Shown here piece by piece: positions 17,300 to 23,264 of a stretch of DNA of 64,000 nucleotides; within the stretch, counting starts at the first letter, position 1; every line of letters starts with the position of its first letter. Source of the DNA: a virus; the IMG/VR virus record IMGVR_UViG_3300020171_000022, positions 1-64,000 of that record. One strand, given 5' to 3'. Under the pieces are notes generated by a model that had not been told where the DNA came from, did no database searches, and was given only the letters and a program-made list of their open reading frames with translations. The position numbers and the translations under genes are program-made.

Positions 17300-17355
17300 A
17301 ACCAGCCAATCAACCCGACCGGGAATAGTCCTGGCGGGTTATCCGCACGTTATTT
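17296..17355 (-). repeat. LA6, 60-bp attC-type site
   Basis: Minus strand AAATAAC core, GTGCGGATAACCCG arm, CGGGTTGATTGG arm, GTTATGT core. The arms resemble RA6 of the right array rather than its left-array neighbours. The GTTATG core supplies the ATG of the downstream methyltransferase. Confidence 0.8.
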
Positions 17356-17460
17356 TTCCTCTTCTTCCCCTTCACACTCATGCCCAATTTCGCCTGAAGT
17401 ATCCGCCCCACATTTTAGGCAGACATACCCAGGCCCATTATCGATGAAAAATGAATACAT
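17350..17460 (-). CDS. Tiny zinc-knuckle protein, 36 residues
   Basis: Last gene of a five-gene cassette. VCLKCGAD and a later HEC give a possible C-x2-C...H-x-C zinc site, followed by an acidic tail (EGEEEEK). The TAA stop lies in the 5' core of LA6. GAGGAAAAG precedes the start. Function unknown. Confidence 0.5.
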   Translation of the reverse strand: MYSFFIDNGPGYVCLKCGADTSGEIGHECEGEEEEK

Positions 17461-17465
17461 ATCTA

Positions 17466-17609
17466 TTACTTTTCCTCTTTGTCATCAATTATTCGCCATC
17501 TAAGATGATAGGCAGCTATTTTTTTGATGTCGAACAAATGCCCATTTAATACCTTCAATTCTTTGATTAATGCCTCAATCATTGGCAGAATCTTCTCTAA
17601 GTCAAGCAT
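17466..17609 (-). CDS. Small helical protein, 47 residues
   Basis: Starts behind GAGGTGAGAG. Predicted to be one or two helices (IEALIKELKVLNGHLFDIKKIAAYH) and charged at the end. Part of the five-gene cassette between LA5 and LA6, spaced tightly with its neighbours. No recognisable domain. Confidence 0.5.
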   Translation of the reverse strand: MLDLEKILPMIEALIKELKVLNGHLFDIKKIAAYHLRWRIIDDKEEK

Positions 17610-17620
17610 CTCTCACCTCA

Positions 17621-17806
17621 TCAATCTGGCAATTTGATATTGAAATCTCCCAATGCCTGATTCACTTTCAATAACAATTCTTTTCCATTTTCTATAAATT
17701 TTGCTTGCTCTTCGTTAATCGGGTCCTGACTTATCATCCAAAGCAATTTTGTTCGACAGTCAAGAAGGGCATTAATGAGCTCTTTGATTTCCGTGTTGGT
17801 CAACAT
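17621..17806 (-). CDS. Small helical protein, 61 residues
   Basis: The ATG directly abuts the stop of the upstream gene (TAAATG), indicating coupled translation. The sequence is amphipathic helix throughout (TEIKELINALLDCRTKLLW) and lacks cysteine clusters. It could be a dimerising coiled coil. Function unknown. Confidence 0.55.
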   Translation of the reverse strand: MLTNTEIKELINALLDCRTKLLWMISQDPINEEQAKFIENGKELLLKVNQALGDFNIKLPD

Positions 17807-17986
17807 TTATCTCCCCACCTCCCCCCTGTAAAGATCCTTCCAGTTATCCCTTGACTCCTTTAGGTTGGCAACCTCTGCCTCCAACTCCTTGATAATTGTC
17901 TCATCCCAATCATGCTTGGCAAGCAACTCCTTGATACGTTGAGTAAGTTGTTTTACATATTCATAATTTTTAGGCTTAGGTCTCAT
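17807..17986 (-). CDS. Small coiled-coil protein, 59 residues
   Basis: Start supported by GGGGGAAGAG. A basic N-terminus (MRPKPKNYEYVK) precedes a heptad-like helix (TIIKELEAEVANLKESRDNW) and ends DLYRGE. Translationally coupled to the next gene. Probably oligomeric; role unknown. Confidence 0.55.
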   Translation of the reverse strand: MRPKPKNYEYVKQLTQRIKELLAKHDWDETIIKELEAEVANLKESRDNWKDLYRGEVGR

Positions 17987-18004
17987 CTCTTCCCCCTTTA
18001 TGTT

Positions 18005-18214
18005 CTAAATAGGAGTAGTCTCGTTATTGTTCACATTCTTTCGCCCCCTGAATCGCAATTCAAGGGCATTAGGCGTATTTCTGTATGCATCACACCTGTC
18101 CATGCGAATATGATCTTTTAGTCCAATCAAATCAAAATCTTTCTCACCGCAAAAGGGGCAACATAACAAGTCATTAGAGCGGACGTTTGATAGCCCGCTA
18201 TTTTCTTTGGTCAT
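18005..18214 (-). CDS. Cassette Lar-like zinc protein with attC-encoded leader
   Basis: 69 residues. The shared leader from site LA5 runs directly into CCPFCGEKDFDLIG and a later DRCDAYRN, the pattern of Lar-type small zinc proteins (CPFCG). In Lar of Rac prophage the family alleviates type I restriction, but most members are untested. The first Cys follows the recombination point by two codons, so the leader start in attC is needed. GGAGG lies 5 bases before the ATG. Confidence 0.7.
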   Translation of the reverse strand: MTKENSGLSNVRSNDLLCCPFCGEKDFDLIGLKDHIRMDRCDAYRNTPNALELRFRGRKNVNNNETTPI

Positions 18215-18246
18215 TCATACCTCCGCCGCTCAATTTTACGTTGGGC
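18161..18246 (-). repeat. LA5, 86-bp attC-type site carrying RBS, ATG and leader
   Basis: Minus strand GCCCAAC core, GAGCGGCGGAGG arm with Shine-Dalgarno, ATG at 18214-18212, GTCCGCTC arm, GTTATGT core. The leader has the same amino acids as LA9 with synonymous differences. Confidence 0.85.
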
Positions 18247-18249
18247 GGA

Positions 18250-18423
18250 TCAATCATGGACATAATCCATAATCTCTCCGGTTGAACAAACACCCTCAAG
18301 TAGTTCGGCATTAGTGGGTGTAATAATCACCGAAACATGGGGGTGACAATTATCGCACAGGAATTTAAGTAATGGGCGGCAAATGGTGTCAAACTCGGAT
18401 CTTTGTTGGTCTGTCAGTATCAT
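18250..18423 (-). CDS. Small cassette protein with Cys/His residues, 57 residues
   Basis: The ATG at 18423 follows AAAGGAG at 6 bases; an in-frame ATG 6 bases earlier is too close to that site. TICRPLLKFLCDNCHPHVSVI contains three Cys and two His and could bind metal. It fills a cassette flanked by LA4 and LA5 with perfectly matching ends (GTTGGGC and GCCCAAC). Function unknown. Confidence 0.6.
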   Translation of the reverse strand: MILTDQQRSEFDTICRPLLKFLCDNCHPHVSVIITPTNAELLEGVCSTGEIMDYVHD

Positions 18424-18459
18424 GGTCATCTCCTTTTAAATTAAGGTTCTGGGCAAATC

Positions 18460-18516
18460 GCCCAACCAGCGGGTCCAGCGGATGGCCAAGAGCCACCCCT
18501 GACCCAGACGTTATGT
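18460..18516 (-). repeat. LA4, 57-bp attC-type site
   Basis: Minus strand ACATAAC core, GTCTGGGTCAGGGG arm, CCGCTGGACCCGCTG arm, GTTGGGC core, a full GTTRRRY match. Confidence 0.8.
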
Positions 18517-18672
18517 GGAACTAAATGTTGGTTCTTCATCTCTCATCACTATTGCCGATTGTTTGCCCTCACACTCGTCTGGGCATGTATAAATATCAAA
18601 TCTTGAAAGTGGGTATAGTTGTCTTCCAAAAACCATTTCCTTTCCACATTGTGGACATTTGGGTATTTCCAT
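18511..18672 (-). CDS. Cassette zinc-ribbon protein, 53 residues
   Basis: Start at 18672 behind GGAG. IPKCPQCGKEM and YTCPDECEG form two Cys pairs of a small zinc ribbon with PLSRFDIY between. Its stop TAA is in the 5' core of LA4. The cassette begins GTTATGTGG and ends CCACATAAC, nine bases perfectly complementary. Function unknown. Confidence 0.65.
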   Translation of the reverse strand: MEIPKCPQCGKEMVFGRQLYPLSRFDIYTCPDECEGKQSAIVMRDEEPTFSST

Positions 18673-18704
18673 GGTAATCTCCATTAAAAAATGATAAGAC
18701 CTCC

Positions 18705-18839
18705 ACATAACAAGTCAATCCAGCGGACGGTCAATAAGCAGGTATCTCGGCCCAAACATCATCCTGACCTTCTGTTATGCTTTCGCATTGGGCAAGGTGC
18801 TTTCGCCACTATTGGCCGCCGCTGATCTCTACGTTATCT
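18705..18839 (-). repeat. LA3, 135-bp long attC-type site
   Basis: Minus strand AGATAAC core, GTAGAGATCAGCGGCGG arm, GTCCGCTGGATTGACTT arm, GTTATGT core, with about 85 bp between the arms. Sites of this length are known from chromosomal integrons (Vibrio repeat type). Confidence 0.75.
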
Positions 18840-19064
18840 GATAAAAATTGCGAACAATCCCCCAATGGTGCATCCAACCAGAGCAGATCCGCCACCAATG
18901 CATTGCGCAACGATTGCGGAGGTTTCTGTCGTAAGCAATAAATGTGATCCAAGTAATGTAAAAAATGCACCAAAAATAATAATACAAGAACAAAGAAAAA
19001 GAAGAGTATGATTATCCCGACAGATAACAACGGCATCGATCAGACGCCGAATAAAACTTGTCAT
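18834..19064 (-). CDS. Cassette membrane protein, two spans
   Basis: 76 residues with membrane segments at about 19-40 and 51-75, the second rich in Gly (CIGGGSALVGCTIGGLFAIF). A short basic start (MTSFIRRL) suggests the N-terminus stays inside. Small two-span proteins in cassettes can be holin-like, toxins or transport factors; the sequence does not decide. The stop lies in the 5' core of LA3. Confidence 0.6.
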   Translation of the reverse strand: MTSFIRRLIDAVVICRDNHTLLFLCSCIIIFGAFFTLLGSHLLLTTETSAIVAQCIGGGSALVGCTIGGLFAIFIR

Positions 19065-19065
19065 T

Positions 19066-19109
19066 TTTTACCATCCCTTCTCCGGCGCAGATCATGCCGG
19101 ACGTTAGGT
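19066..19109 (-). repeat. LA2, short degenerate attC-type site
   Basis: Minus strand ACCTAAC core followed by TCCGGC...GCCGGA arms; the expected GTT core is replaced by GGTAAAAA. Recognised mainly from its position between cassette genes. Confidence 0.5.
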
Positions 19110-19382
19110 GTCACAAATCAATAATTTGACTTTTGCATCGACAAGTCGCCTTTTTAAAAAGCTTATATCCCGCTCGAAACGCCGGATGATATATTGCCAT
19201 GCATCATGTTTGCTTTGATAAATATCCCCGATGCGAAGACATTTTTTGATGCCATCAAGATAAAGCCATCCAGATTTAGTTGTTTTAAGTATTAAATATG
19301 GTCCCTTGGGTTCTTGGCCCTCAATAATCCAACACCTAACAATCGGCTGCACTTGAGCCTTAACAACTCTTTTAGATTTCAT
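19104..19382 (-). CDS. Cassette protein of unknown function, 92 residues
   Basis: Starts behind AAGGAACC. The product is basic with a likely small beta domain (IIEGQEPKGPYLILKTTKSGWLYLDG) followed by a helix (DISFLKRRLVDAKVKLL). It might bind nucleic acid. First gene of the left array. The stop TAA overlaps the 5' core of LA2. Confidence 0.55.
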   Translation of the reverse strand: MKSKRVVKAQVQPIVRCWIIEGQEPKGPYLILKTTKSGWLYLDGIKKCLRIGDIYQSKHDAWQYIIRRFERDISFLKRRLVDAKVKLLICDT

Positions 19383-19387
19383 GGTTC

Positions 19388-19421
19388 CTCCTTACCGGCC
19401 AAGTGAGCCGGAACGTTATCT
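19388..19421 (-). repeat. LA1, truncated attC-type site at array entrance
   Basis: Minus strand AGATAAC core, GTTCCGGC...GCCGG arms, GTAAGGA in place of the GTT core. It marks the start of the array, 66 bases after the exonuclease gene. Confidence 0.5.
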
Positions 19422-19486
19422 GACATTAAACAATTCATTCTCAAAAAATATATATGATATGATGATGGAGAATGGTAGGTTCATGT

Positions 19487-20116
19487 TTATCCTTTTTTAA
19501 TCTGTTTATTAAGATAATAAAAGTCTAAAAGTTTTAAAAATGCCTCAAAATGGAGGGATAAATCTGTTTTAACTTCTTCCTTGAAAGACTCATCCTCTGT
19601 CCGGGGAATGTTTAGGATACGATATCTCTGGATAGGTTCTGTAATCAATTTGCCATACCCTGCCACCTGAAGCCACATCTCCTCATAAATCCCACTCCCA
19701 GTTTTAAAATCTACAATCTCAAGGGTTCCATCAATAAACCCATATAAATCAAAGGCCCCACCATATTTATATTCTTCCGACACCGCTTGATGTTCCATTA
19801 AAATAGGTTCAATTTTATGCTGTTTCTCCCATTCCAAATAGGACAAGAATGAATTTTCGGCGGCATCAATCTGATTCTTGCTGTAATCCTCTGTCTCTGG
19901 TTCACGCTTCGAGAGATGGGCAAGAATCATCTCGTGGGCAAGAGTTCCAATATCAGCTTTATCGTCTCGAAATTTACTTGAATCAATTCCTGCAAGTCCT
20001 AATTTATTCGCCCATATAATCAGGGCAGGTTTTGAAAGTTGACCCGTAACAGTCGTTACACCAACGACTATTTCCCCTGATTCAAGTTTATATCTCTGAT
20101 GTGCTTTAGATTTCAT
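19487..20116 (-). CDS. RecB/Cas4-type PD-(D/E)XK exonuclease
   Basis: 209 residues with the nuclease motifs in order: TLAHEMI (His near 70), GGAFDLYGF (Asp), EIVDFKTGS (the D-x-K core) and LQVAGY (Gln helix). Next to an ERF annealase and an SSB-like protein it forms a phage recombination set, in which the exonuclease makes single-stranded ends for annealing. It is the last leftward gene before the left cassette array. Substrate polarity cannot be read from the sequence. Confidence 0.8.
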   Translation of the reverse strand: MKSKAHQRYKLESGEIVVGVTTVTGQLSKPALIIWANKLGLAGIDSSKFRDDKADIGTLAHEMILAHLSKREPETEDYSKNQIDAAENSFLSYLEWEKQHKIEPILMEHQAVSEEYKYGGAFDLYGFIDGTLEIVDFKTGSGIYEEMWLQVAGYGKLITEPIQRYRILNIPRTEDESFKEEVKTDLSLHFEAFLKLLDFYYLNKQIKKG

Positions 20117-20124
20117 CTATCCTC

Positions 20125-20373
20125 CTAAAAGGGAACATTTTGTTCATCATCCTTCAGTGATTGCTTATTCTGTTTTCCACCAAGAATATCCATTAAAAAT
20201 CCTTTAAATTTCTCAAGGTGCTCATGCTTAATCGTGAGATTTTGATACTTTTTGTTTTCCTTGAAGGTTGTAATTTTCTTTAAACTTACAAACGAATATT
20301 CTCTGCCATCCTTCTTGAAAGTAGCATCCTCATCCCATTCATATTCAATTGTATCAAGGTGTAGCCTTAGCAT
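20125..20373 (-). CDS. Putative SSB-like small protein
   Basis: 82 residues, encoded between ERF and exonuclease with a start overlapping the ERF stop. A short beta-rich body (EYEWDEDATFKKDGREYSF) is followed by a Lys/Gln linker and an acidic-hydrophobic end, DDEQNVPF, which resembles the C-terminal tip used by single-stranded DNA binding proteins to recruit partners. The size is below that of a full OB fold, so the assignment is tentative. Confidence 0.5.
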   Translation of the reverse strand: MLRLHLDTIEYEWDEDATFKKDGREYSFVSLKKITTFKENKKYQNLTIKHEHLEKFKGFLMDILGGKQNKQSLKDDEQNVPF

Positions 20374-21047
20374 TATTTCTTCTCCTCTGCAAATTGACTT
20401 TTTAGATGATCTTTGTAGGCCACCAGTTCGTTAAACTCTACCGCTGGTAATAGTTTTATGTCCGCTCCATGCTTCTTCCACCAGTTTTGTAATTCAAAAA
20501 TGCTTTTAATATCATGCATTCGATTTTGATATTCTTCAAACGTTGAAGAGGCGGGCGGAGGCTGGTCACTGGAATCTTTTCTTATCCCCTTCGTCTCTTT
20601 TTTTAACTTATTCTTTGTCTCAATTCCCCTTCCCACAGCCCCCTCACCGTCATCATCTTCGGGCGCAATCCCCGCAATCGCAGCCAAAGTATACCTACGG
20701 GCATAGGTTAGGGCAGACCCAAGACTTTGGGGATCTTCTGATGCAGTCCAACCCTCCCCCTGTTTCTGTCTCATCGGATTAATGGGATATATTCCTGAAA
20801 TGGATTCCCCACTAATATGAGAAAGGATTGTTTCAAGGTATAATTTCCCTTCGATCATTTTTGTAATCTGGATGACTGCAAGACCATTATCCGTCAATGG
20901 TTTTCGACAGGCTTCCCAGACGGAGGCAAGGTCGGCATATGAAGCCTTGAAATATGGGTTTTCAGAGTCTTTTATGGCTCCCTGAATTATGGATTGTGCT
21001 TTACTAAGAGCTTCGGTTAATTTACTTAACGCCTTACTCTCTTCCAT
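20373..21047 (-). CDS. erf: ERF-family single-strand annealing protein
   Basis: 224 residues. NPYFKASYADLASVW, TDNGLAVIQ and LTYARRYTLAAIAGIAPEDDDG are the characteristic ERF blocks. ERF anneals complementary single strands in phage recombination and genome circularisation. The linker after residue 145 is charged and a small helical C-terminal domain follows (FELQNWWKKHGADI). It is transcribed with the exonuclease. The start overlaps the end of the HNH gene upstream, which appears inserted. Confidence 0.85.
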   Translation of the reverse strand: MEESKALSKLTEALSKAQSIIQGAIKDSENPYFKASYADLASVWEACRKPLTDNGLAVIQITKMIEGKLYLETILSHISGESISGIYPINPMRQKQGEGWTASEDPQSLGSALTYARRYTLAAIAGIAPEDDDGEGAVGRGIETKNKLKKETKGIRKDSSDQPPPASSTFEEYQNRMHDIKSIFELQNWWKKHGADIKLLPAVEFNELVAYKDHLKSQFAEEKK

Positions 21048-21567
21048 CTTCTTCCTCCTTTCTTATTTTTTCGTGAAGTTCACGATGGCAATTTGAGCAA
21101 AGAGAAATACATTTTTTTAATTCTTTTAATGTTCGTTCTGTCGGTTTACTTGAAAAAATTTTTCCGCTCGGAGTTTCTTTTTGTCCGGGATTTATATGGT
21201 GAAGATCAATTGCACAAAATGAACGATTATATCCGCACACTGAACAATGAATAAGATCGAGTTTATTTAATATTTGCATCCAATATTCTTTGTTTTTTTT
21301 GTAAAAATTAGCATTATGTTTTTTTTGAATCTCTCTGTTTCCAGGTATGGAAAGCCACATATTTCTATGTTTAAGACGACCCTTTAAATTACAATCCTTA
21401 CATTTTTTGGGATAACGGCGCTTGGGTTCATATCTTTTATATTTTTTAATAAAAAATTCATTTAATGATTTTATTTCTCCGCACTTTGTGCATCTTTTCT
21501 CGGTCAAAGTAATACGACTTGCATTTAGGACACCTTCTAACATCGGAACATCTGGGATACCATCCAT
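21034..21567 (-). CDS. HNH endonuclease with N-terminal zinc knuckle
   Basis: The HNH core is IDLHHINPGQ with LCSNCHRELH, plus a C-x2-C pair (CSVCGY). A second knuckle at the start (RCTKCGEIKSLNEFF) is usual for this subgroup. The true start is unclear: the first 20 or so residues overlap the zinc-ribbon gene at 21458 in another frame, so a TTG near 21505 may be used. Probably a free-standing homing endonuclease that spreads into phage relatives. Its end overlaps erf. Confidence 0.7.
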   Translation of the reverse strand: MDGIPDVPMLEGVLNASRITLTEKRCTKCGEIKSLNEFFIKKYKRYEPKRRYPKKCKDCNLKGRLKHRNMWLSIPGNREIQKKHNANFYKKNKEYWMQILNKLDLIHCSVCGYNRSFCAIDLHHINPGQKETPSGKIFSSKPTERTLKELKKCISLCSNCHRELHEKIRKEEEDGRE

Positions 21568-21610
21568 GACCGCACCTCAGACATTTGACACTTTGAATTT
21601 TAATCTTCAT
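21458..21610 (-). CDS. Small zinc-ribbon protein preceding an HNH gene
   Basis: 50 residues: KCLRCGHGWYPR and RRCPKCKSYYF form a four-Cys zinc ribbon with a basic surface, a type often found near phage HNH genes. The ATG is 6 bases after a strong -10, so the mRNA should be leaderless. The 3' end overlaps the HNH gene. A paralogue at 47236 has the same promoter arrangement and also precedes an HNH gene. Confidence 0.75.
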   Translation of the reverse strand: MKIKIQSVKCLRCGHGWYPRCSDVRRCPKCKSYYFDREKMHKVRRNKIIK

Positions 21611-21616
21611 GGTTTA

Positions 21617-21645
21617 ATTGTATCCCTTATAAGTAAGTTTGTCAA
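21617..21645 (-). promoter_or_regulatory. Promoter for zinc-ribbon/HNH unit
   Basis: Minus strand TTGACA (21640-21645), 17-bp spacer, TACAAT (21617-21622), then TAAACC and the ATG at 21610. The transcription start should coincide with the A of ATG. Confidence 0.85.
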
Positions 21646-21668
21646 GTTTTATTTTTCCATCGAAAATG

Positions 21669-21715
21669 CCCGCCTCCGGATCCCCTCTTCTAAGTTCCGG
21701 TTAAAGCCAGGCGGG
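21669..21715 (-). promoter_or_regulatory. Stem-loop after the small leftward genes
   Basis: Nested hairpin: CCCGCCT with AGGCGGG outside and CCGG with CCGG inside. It follows the stop of the 21722 gene. There is no real U-tract, so it is at best a weak terminator or an RNA-stabilising element before the inserted unit. Confidence 0.45.
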
Positions 21716-21721
21716 GATGGC

Positions 21722-21946
21722 TTATTTGTCCCACTCTGCACGTTTAGAAATTTCAGCCTCGATTAGGGGCAATATTCTTTTTATTTCCCGAATTCTAATT
21801 TCAAAAGAGCTTAACAAACCCTTTCCATCCTTTAAGGATTCTTGCCAACCCTCTAGGGTTAAATACCCATATTGATCTTTTTTCCAATGCCAACTGAAAT
21901 GCCACGAGGAATCTATGATGTCATAAATTTCAGATTCTAAGCTCAT
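21722..21946 (-). CDS. Small protein of unknown function, 74 residues
   Basis: Starts behind GGGAG. The first half is aromatic (SSWHFSWHWKKDQYGYLTLEGW), the second a helix (FEIRIREIKRILPLIEAEISKRA). Member of the leftward early operon. No domain recognised. Confidence 0.55.
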   Translation of the reverse strand: MSLESEIYDIIDSSWHFSWHWKKDQYGYLTLEGWQESLKDGKGLLSSFEIRIREIKRILPLIEAEISKRAEWDK

Positions 21947-21958
21947 CTCCCTGTCTCC

Positions 21959-22147
21959 TTATTTCTTAATCTTCAAGGTCGTCTCTAAACCCGTTATCCT
22001 TCCTGTCAAACTCCCAATGTCTTTATCGTTCTGGTATACCATTTTTCTTATCTCATCTGCTTTCCAATCTCGCCAAATATAGCCTGCTTCAAAACTTGAC
22101 AACATAAGGGCCAAGATAAATATTATCCAAACAATTGTCTCTCTCAA
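21959..22147 (-). CDS. Small membrane-anchored coiled-coil protein
   Basis: 62 residues: one membrane span (about 5-24, IVWIIFILALMLSSFEAGYI) then a helical region with heptad spacing (IGSLTGRITGLETTL). It overlaps the upstream gene of the same plan. The two could form a complex at the membrane. Function unknown. Confidence 0.6.
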   Translation of the reverse strand: MRETIVWIIFILALMLSSFEAGYIWRDWKADEIRKMVYQNDKDIGSLTGRITGLETTLKIKK

Positions 22148-22334
22148 GTTCCATCACCTCCAGCGCTAAATTTAATTCCTGAAGCTTCAGGGCTATCTCC
22201 GCCTGCATCTCAAGCAGAACCCCAATATCCCCCTGGAAAGACTGATCGATTTGGAGGCTTCTCCAGGTGAAGCCTATTGCAACCCCCAGAAGCAATATCA
22301 GGAATATTTTTATAACTTTCTCCCACATAAACAT
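22089..22334 (-). CDS. Small membrane-anchored coiled-coil protein
   Basis: 81 residues with a span near residues 8-25 (IKIFLILLLGVAIGFTW) and a coiled-coil tail (LLEMQAEIALKLQELNLALEVMELER). Start behind AAGGAGG. It overlaps the next gene by about 60 bases. In size and plan it resembles small spanin- or holin-partner proteins but lies in an early operon. Function unknown. Confidence 0.6.
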   Translation of the reverse strand: MFMWEKVIKIFLILLLGVAIGFTWRSLQIDQSFQGDIGVLLEMQAEIALKLQELNLALEVMELERDNCLDNIYLGPYVVKF

Positions 22335-22412
22335 TCAACCTCCTTAATAGCCATAAGATAAGTTTGAGCTTCCGATAATGGATGAAATTTTTGATTCTAA
22401 ACATCAAACGAA

Positions 22413-22760
22413 TCATTCTATTCCCTCGTCGGTGGGTTCATATGGGGCAACTTTTTTCTTTCTCCCTTTTTTCGGTTTGACATAAAAAGGACTTTTATCT
22501 TCGGAAAGACTTTTTAACGTTTCAGGAAACTTTTCGGCATGTTCTACGGGAGGAACATCCCGAAATCTTCCAGAATCAGAAGTTCCTTTTGCCGCCTCAA
22601 TTTCTGCCTTCTTCCGCCTATTTCTTCTTGGCTTCGGAGGTTCCGGGCGATTGATTTCGCCGATGAGAACTTTGGTTTCGATGGCATGAAGAGCAATTGC
22701 AAGAGACCTTTGCGCCTCCAATATAAGCCGCTTGATTTCCGATAAGTTAATCGTTTCCAT
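22413..22760 (-). CDS. Basic protein with helical N-terminus
   Basis: 115 residues: N-terminal helix (LSEIKRLILEAQRSLAIALHAI), then a Lys/Arg/Pro-rich stretch (PEPPKPRRNRRKKAEIEAAK) and another basic motif (KKGRKKKVAPYEP). It could bind DNA or RNA non-specifically. Start overlaps the 3' end of the preceding zinc-finger gene and has AAGGAGG upstream. Confidence 0.55.
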   Translation of the reverse strand: METINLSEIKRLILEAQRSLAIALHAIETKVLIGEINRPEPPKPRRNRRKKAEIEAAKGTSDSGRFRDVPPVEHAEKFPETLKSLSEDKSPFYVKPKKGRKKKVAPYEPTDEGIE

Positions 22761-22941
22761 GATTTACCTCCTTTTTATGTTTTGTGATATGGTAATTATT
22801 ACATCTTGGGCACTGATAAATCTTAAAGCTCGTCCAGTCCGCCGTTTTTTGACCATACTTCATTTTGGTAGCAATTGCGGTGACAGCATCAATCTCTGAA
22901 TCGTAACTTTGCTTCTTCCCGCAGAGGCCTTTTGATAGAAT
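22747..22941 (-). CDS. Small zinc-ribbon protein, probable non-ATG start
   Basis: The sequence KGLCGKKQSYDSEIDAV...YQCPRCNNYHITK matches a widespread small zinc-ribbon pattern of phages and plasmids. No ATG, GTG or TTG precedes it in frame; the only ATG is after the first half. GGAAGGAGG lies 8-9 bases before an ATT codon at 22941, so I propose an ATT start (64 residues). First gene of the leftward operon. The start is uncertain. Confidence 0.55.
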   Translation of the reverse strand: MLSKGLCGKKQSYDSEIDAVTAIATKMKYGQKTADWTSFKIYQCPRCNNYHITKHKKEVNHGND

Positions 22942-23160
22942 CTCTTTTACCTCCTTCCTGGGCAGGCATCCTTGACTTTAGACACCTGCCCCTTTGCTAG
23001 CCTCCCCCTTCTGCCGACTCTCACGACTTGAAGGTTAACCCCTCCGTTGCCTTATCGGCTGTCCCCTGCCCCTGCCCCGAAGGTCGATGAGGTCTTATGT
23101 ATGGACACGGAGGTGATGGTCGTTTATATGCCTTTTGCCTTCCCTTTTCCTTTTGTTTAC

Positions 23161-23189
23161 ATTAAAGCATATTTTTTACCTGTTGTCAA
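23161..23189 (-). promoter_or_regulatory. Leftward early promoter
   Basis: Minus strand TTGACA (23184-23189), 17-bp spacer, TTTAAT (23161-23166). The transcript would carry a leader of about 215 bases before the first gene at 22941; I see no clear gene in that leader. It drives recombination genes and probably the left array. Confidence 0.8.
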
Positions 23190-23229
23190 GAGAAATCTTC
23201 ACTTTTTAAAAAATAATTCAACAAGGGTA

Positions 23230-23258
23230 TTGACAAGAACTAAAAAGTATGATATATG
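23230..23258 (+). promoter_or_regulatory. Rightward early promoter
   Basis: TTGACA (23230-23235), 17-bp spacer, TATATG (23253-23258), then AATTAC and the ATG of the HTH gene at 23265. Divergent from the leftward promoter with 40 bp between the -35 boxes, an AT-rich stretch that could hold operators. Confidence 0.75.
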
Positions 23259-23264
23259 AATTAC

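Larger units (their letters stand above)
16040..19421 (-). mobile_element. Left gene-cassette array with attC-type sites (no integrase)
   Basis: Nine attC-type sites and one terminal half-site, read on the minus strand, each placed directly after a small gene in the same direction. Sites share AGCGG...CCGCT arms, a 5' core ending in AAC and a 3' core beginning with GTT. For four cassettes the first 7 bases are the exact reverse complement of the last core; others have one or two mismatches. The array continues the leftward early operon beyond the exonuclease gene. Sites are named LA1 (19388) to LA10 (16040) in transcription order. Confidence 0.85.

Noticed and set aside
22210-22416. 68-codon frame overlapping the membrane protein at 22089
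   Set aside because: Its ATG overlaps the previous stop, but the adjacent frame has AAGGAGG and a clear membrane/coiled-coil plan.
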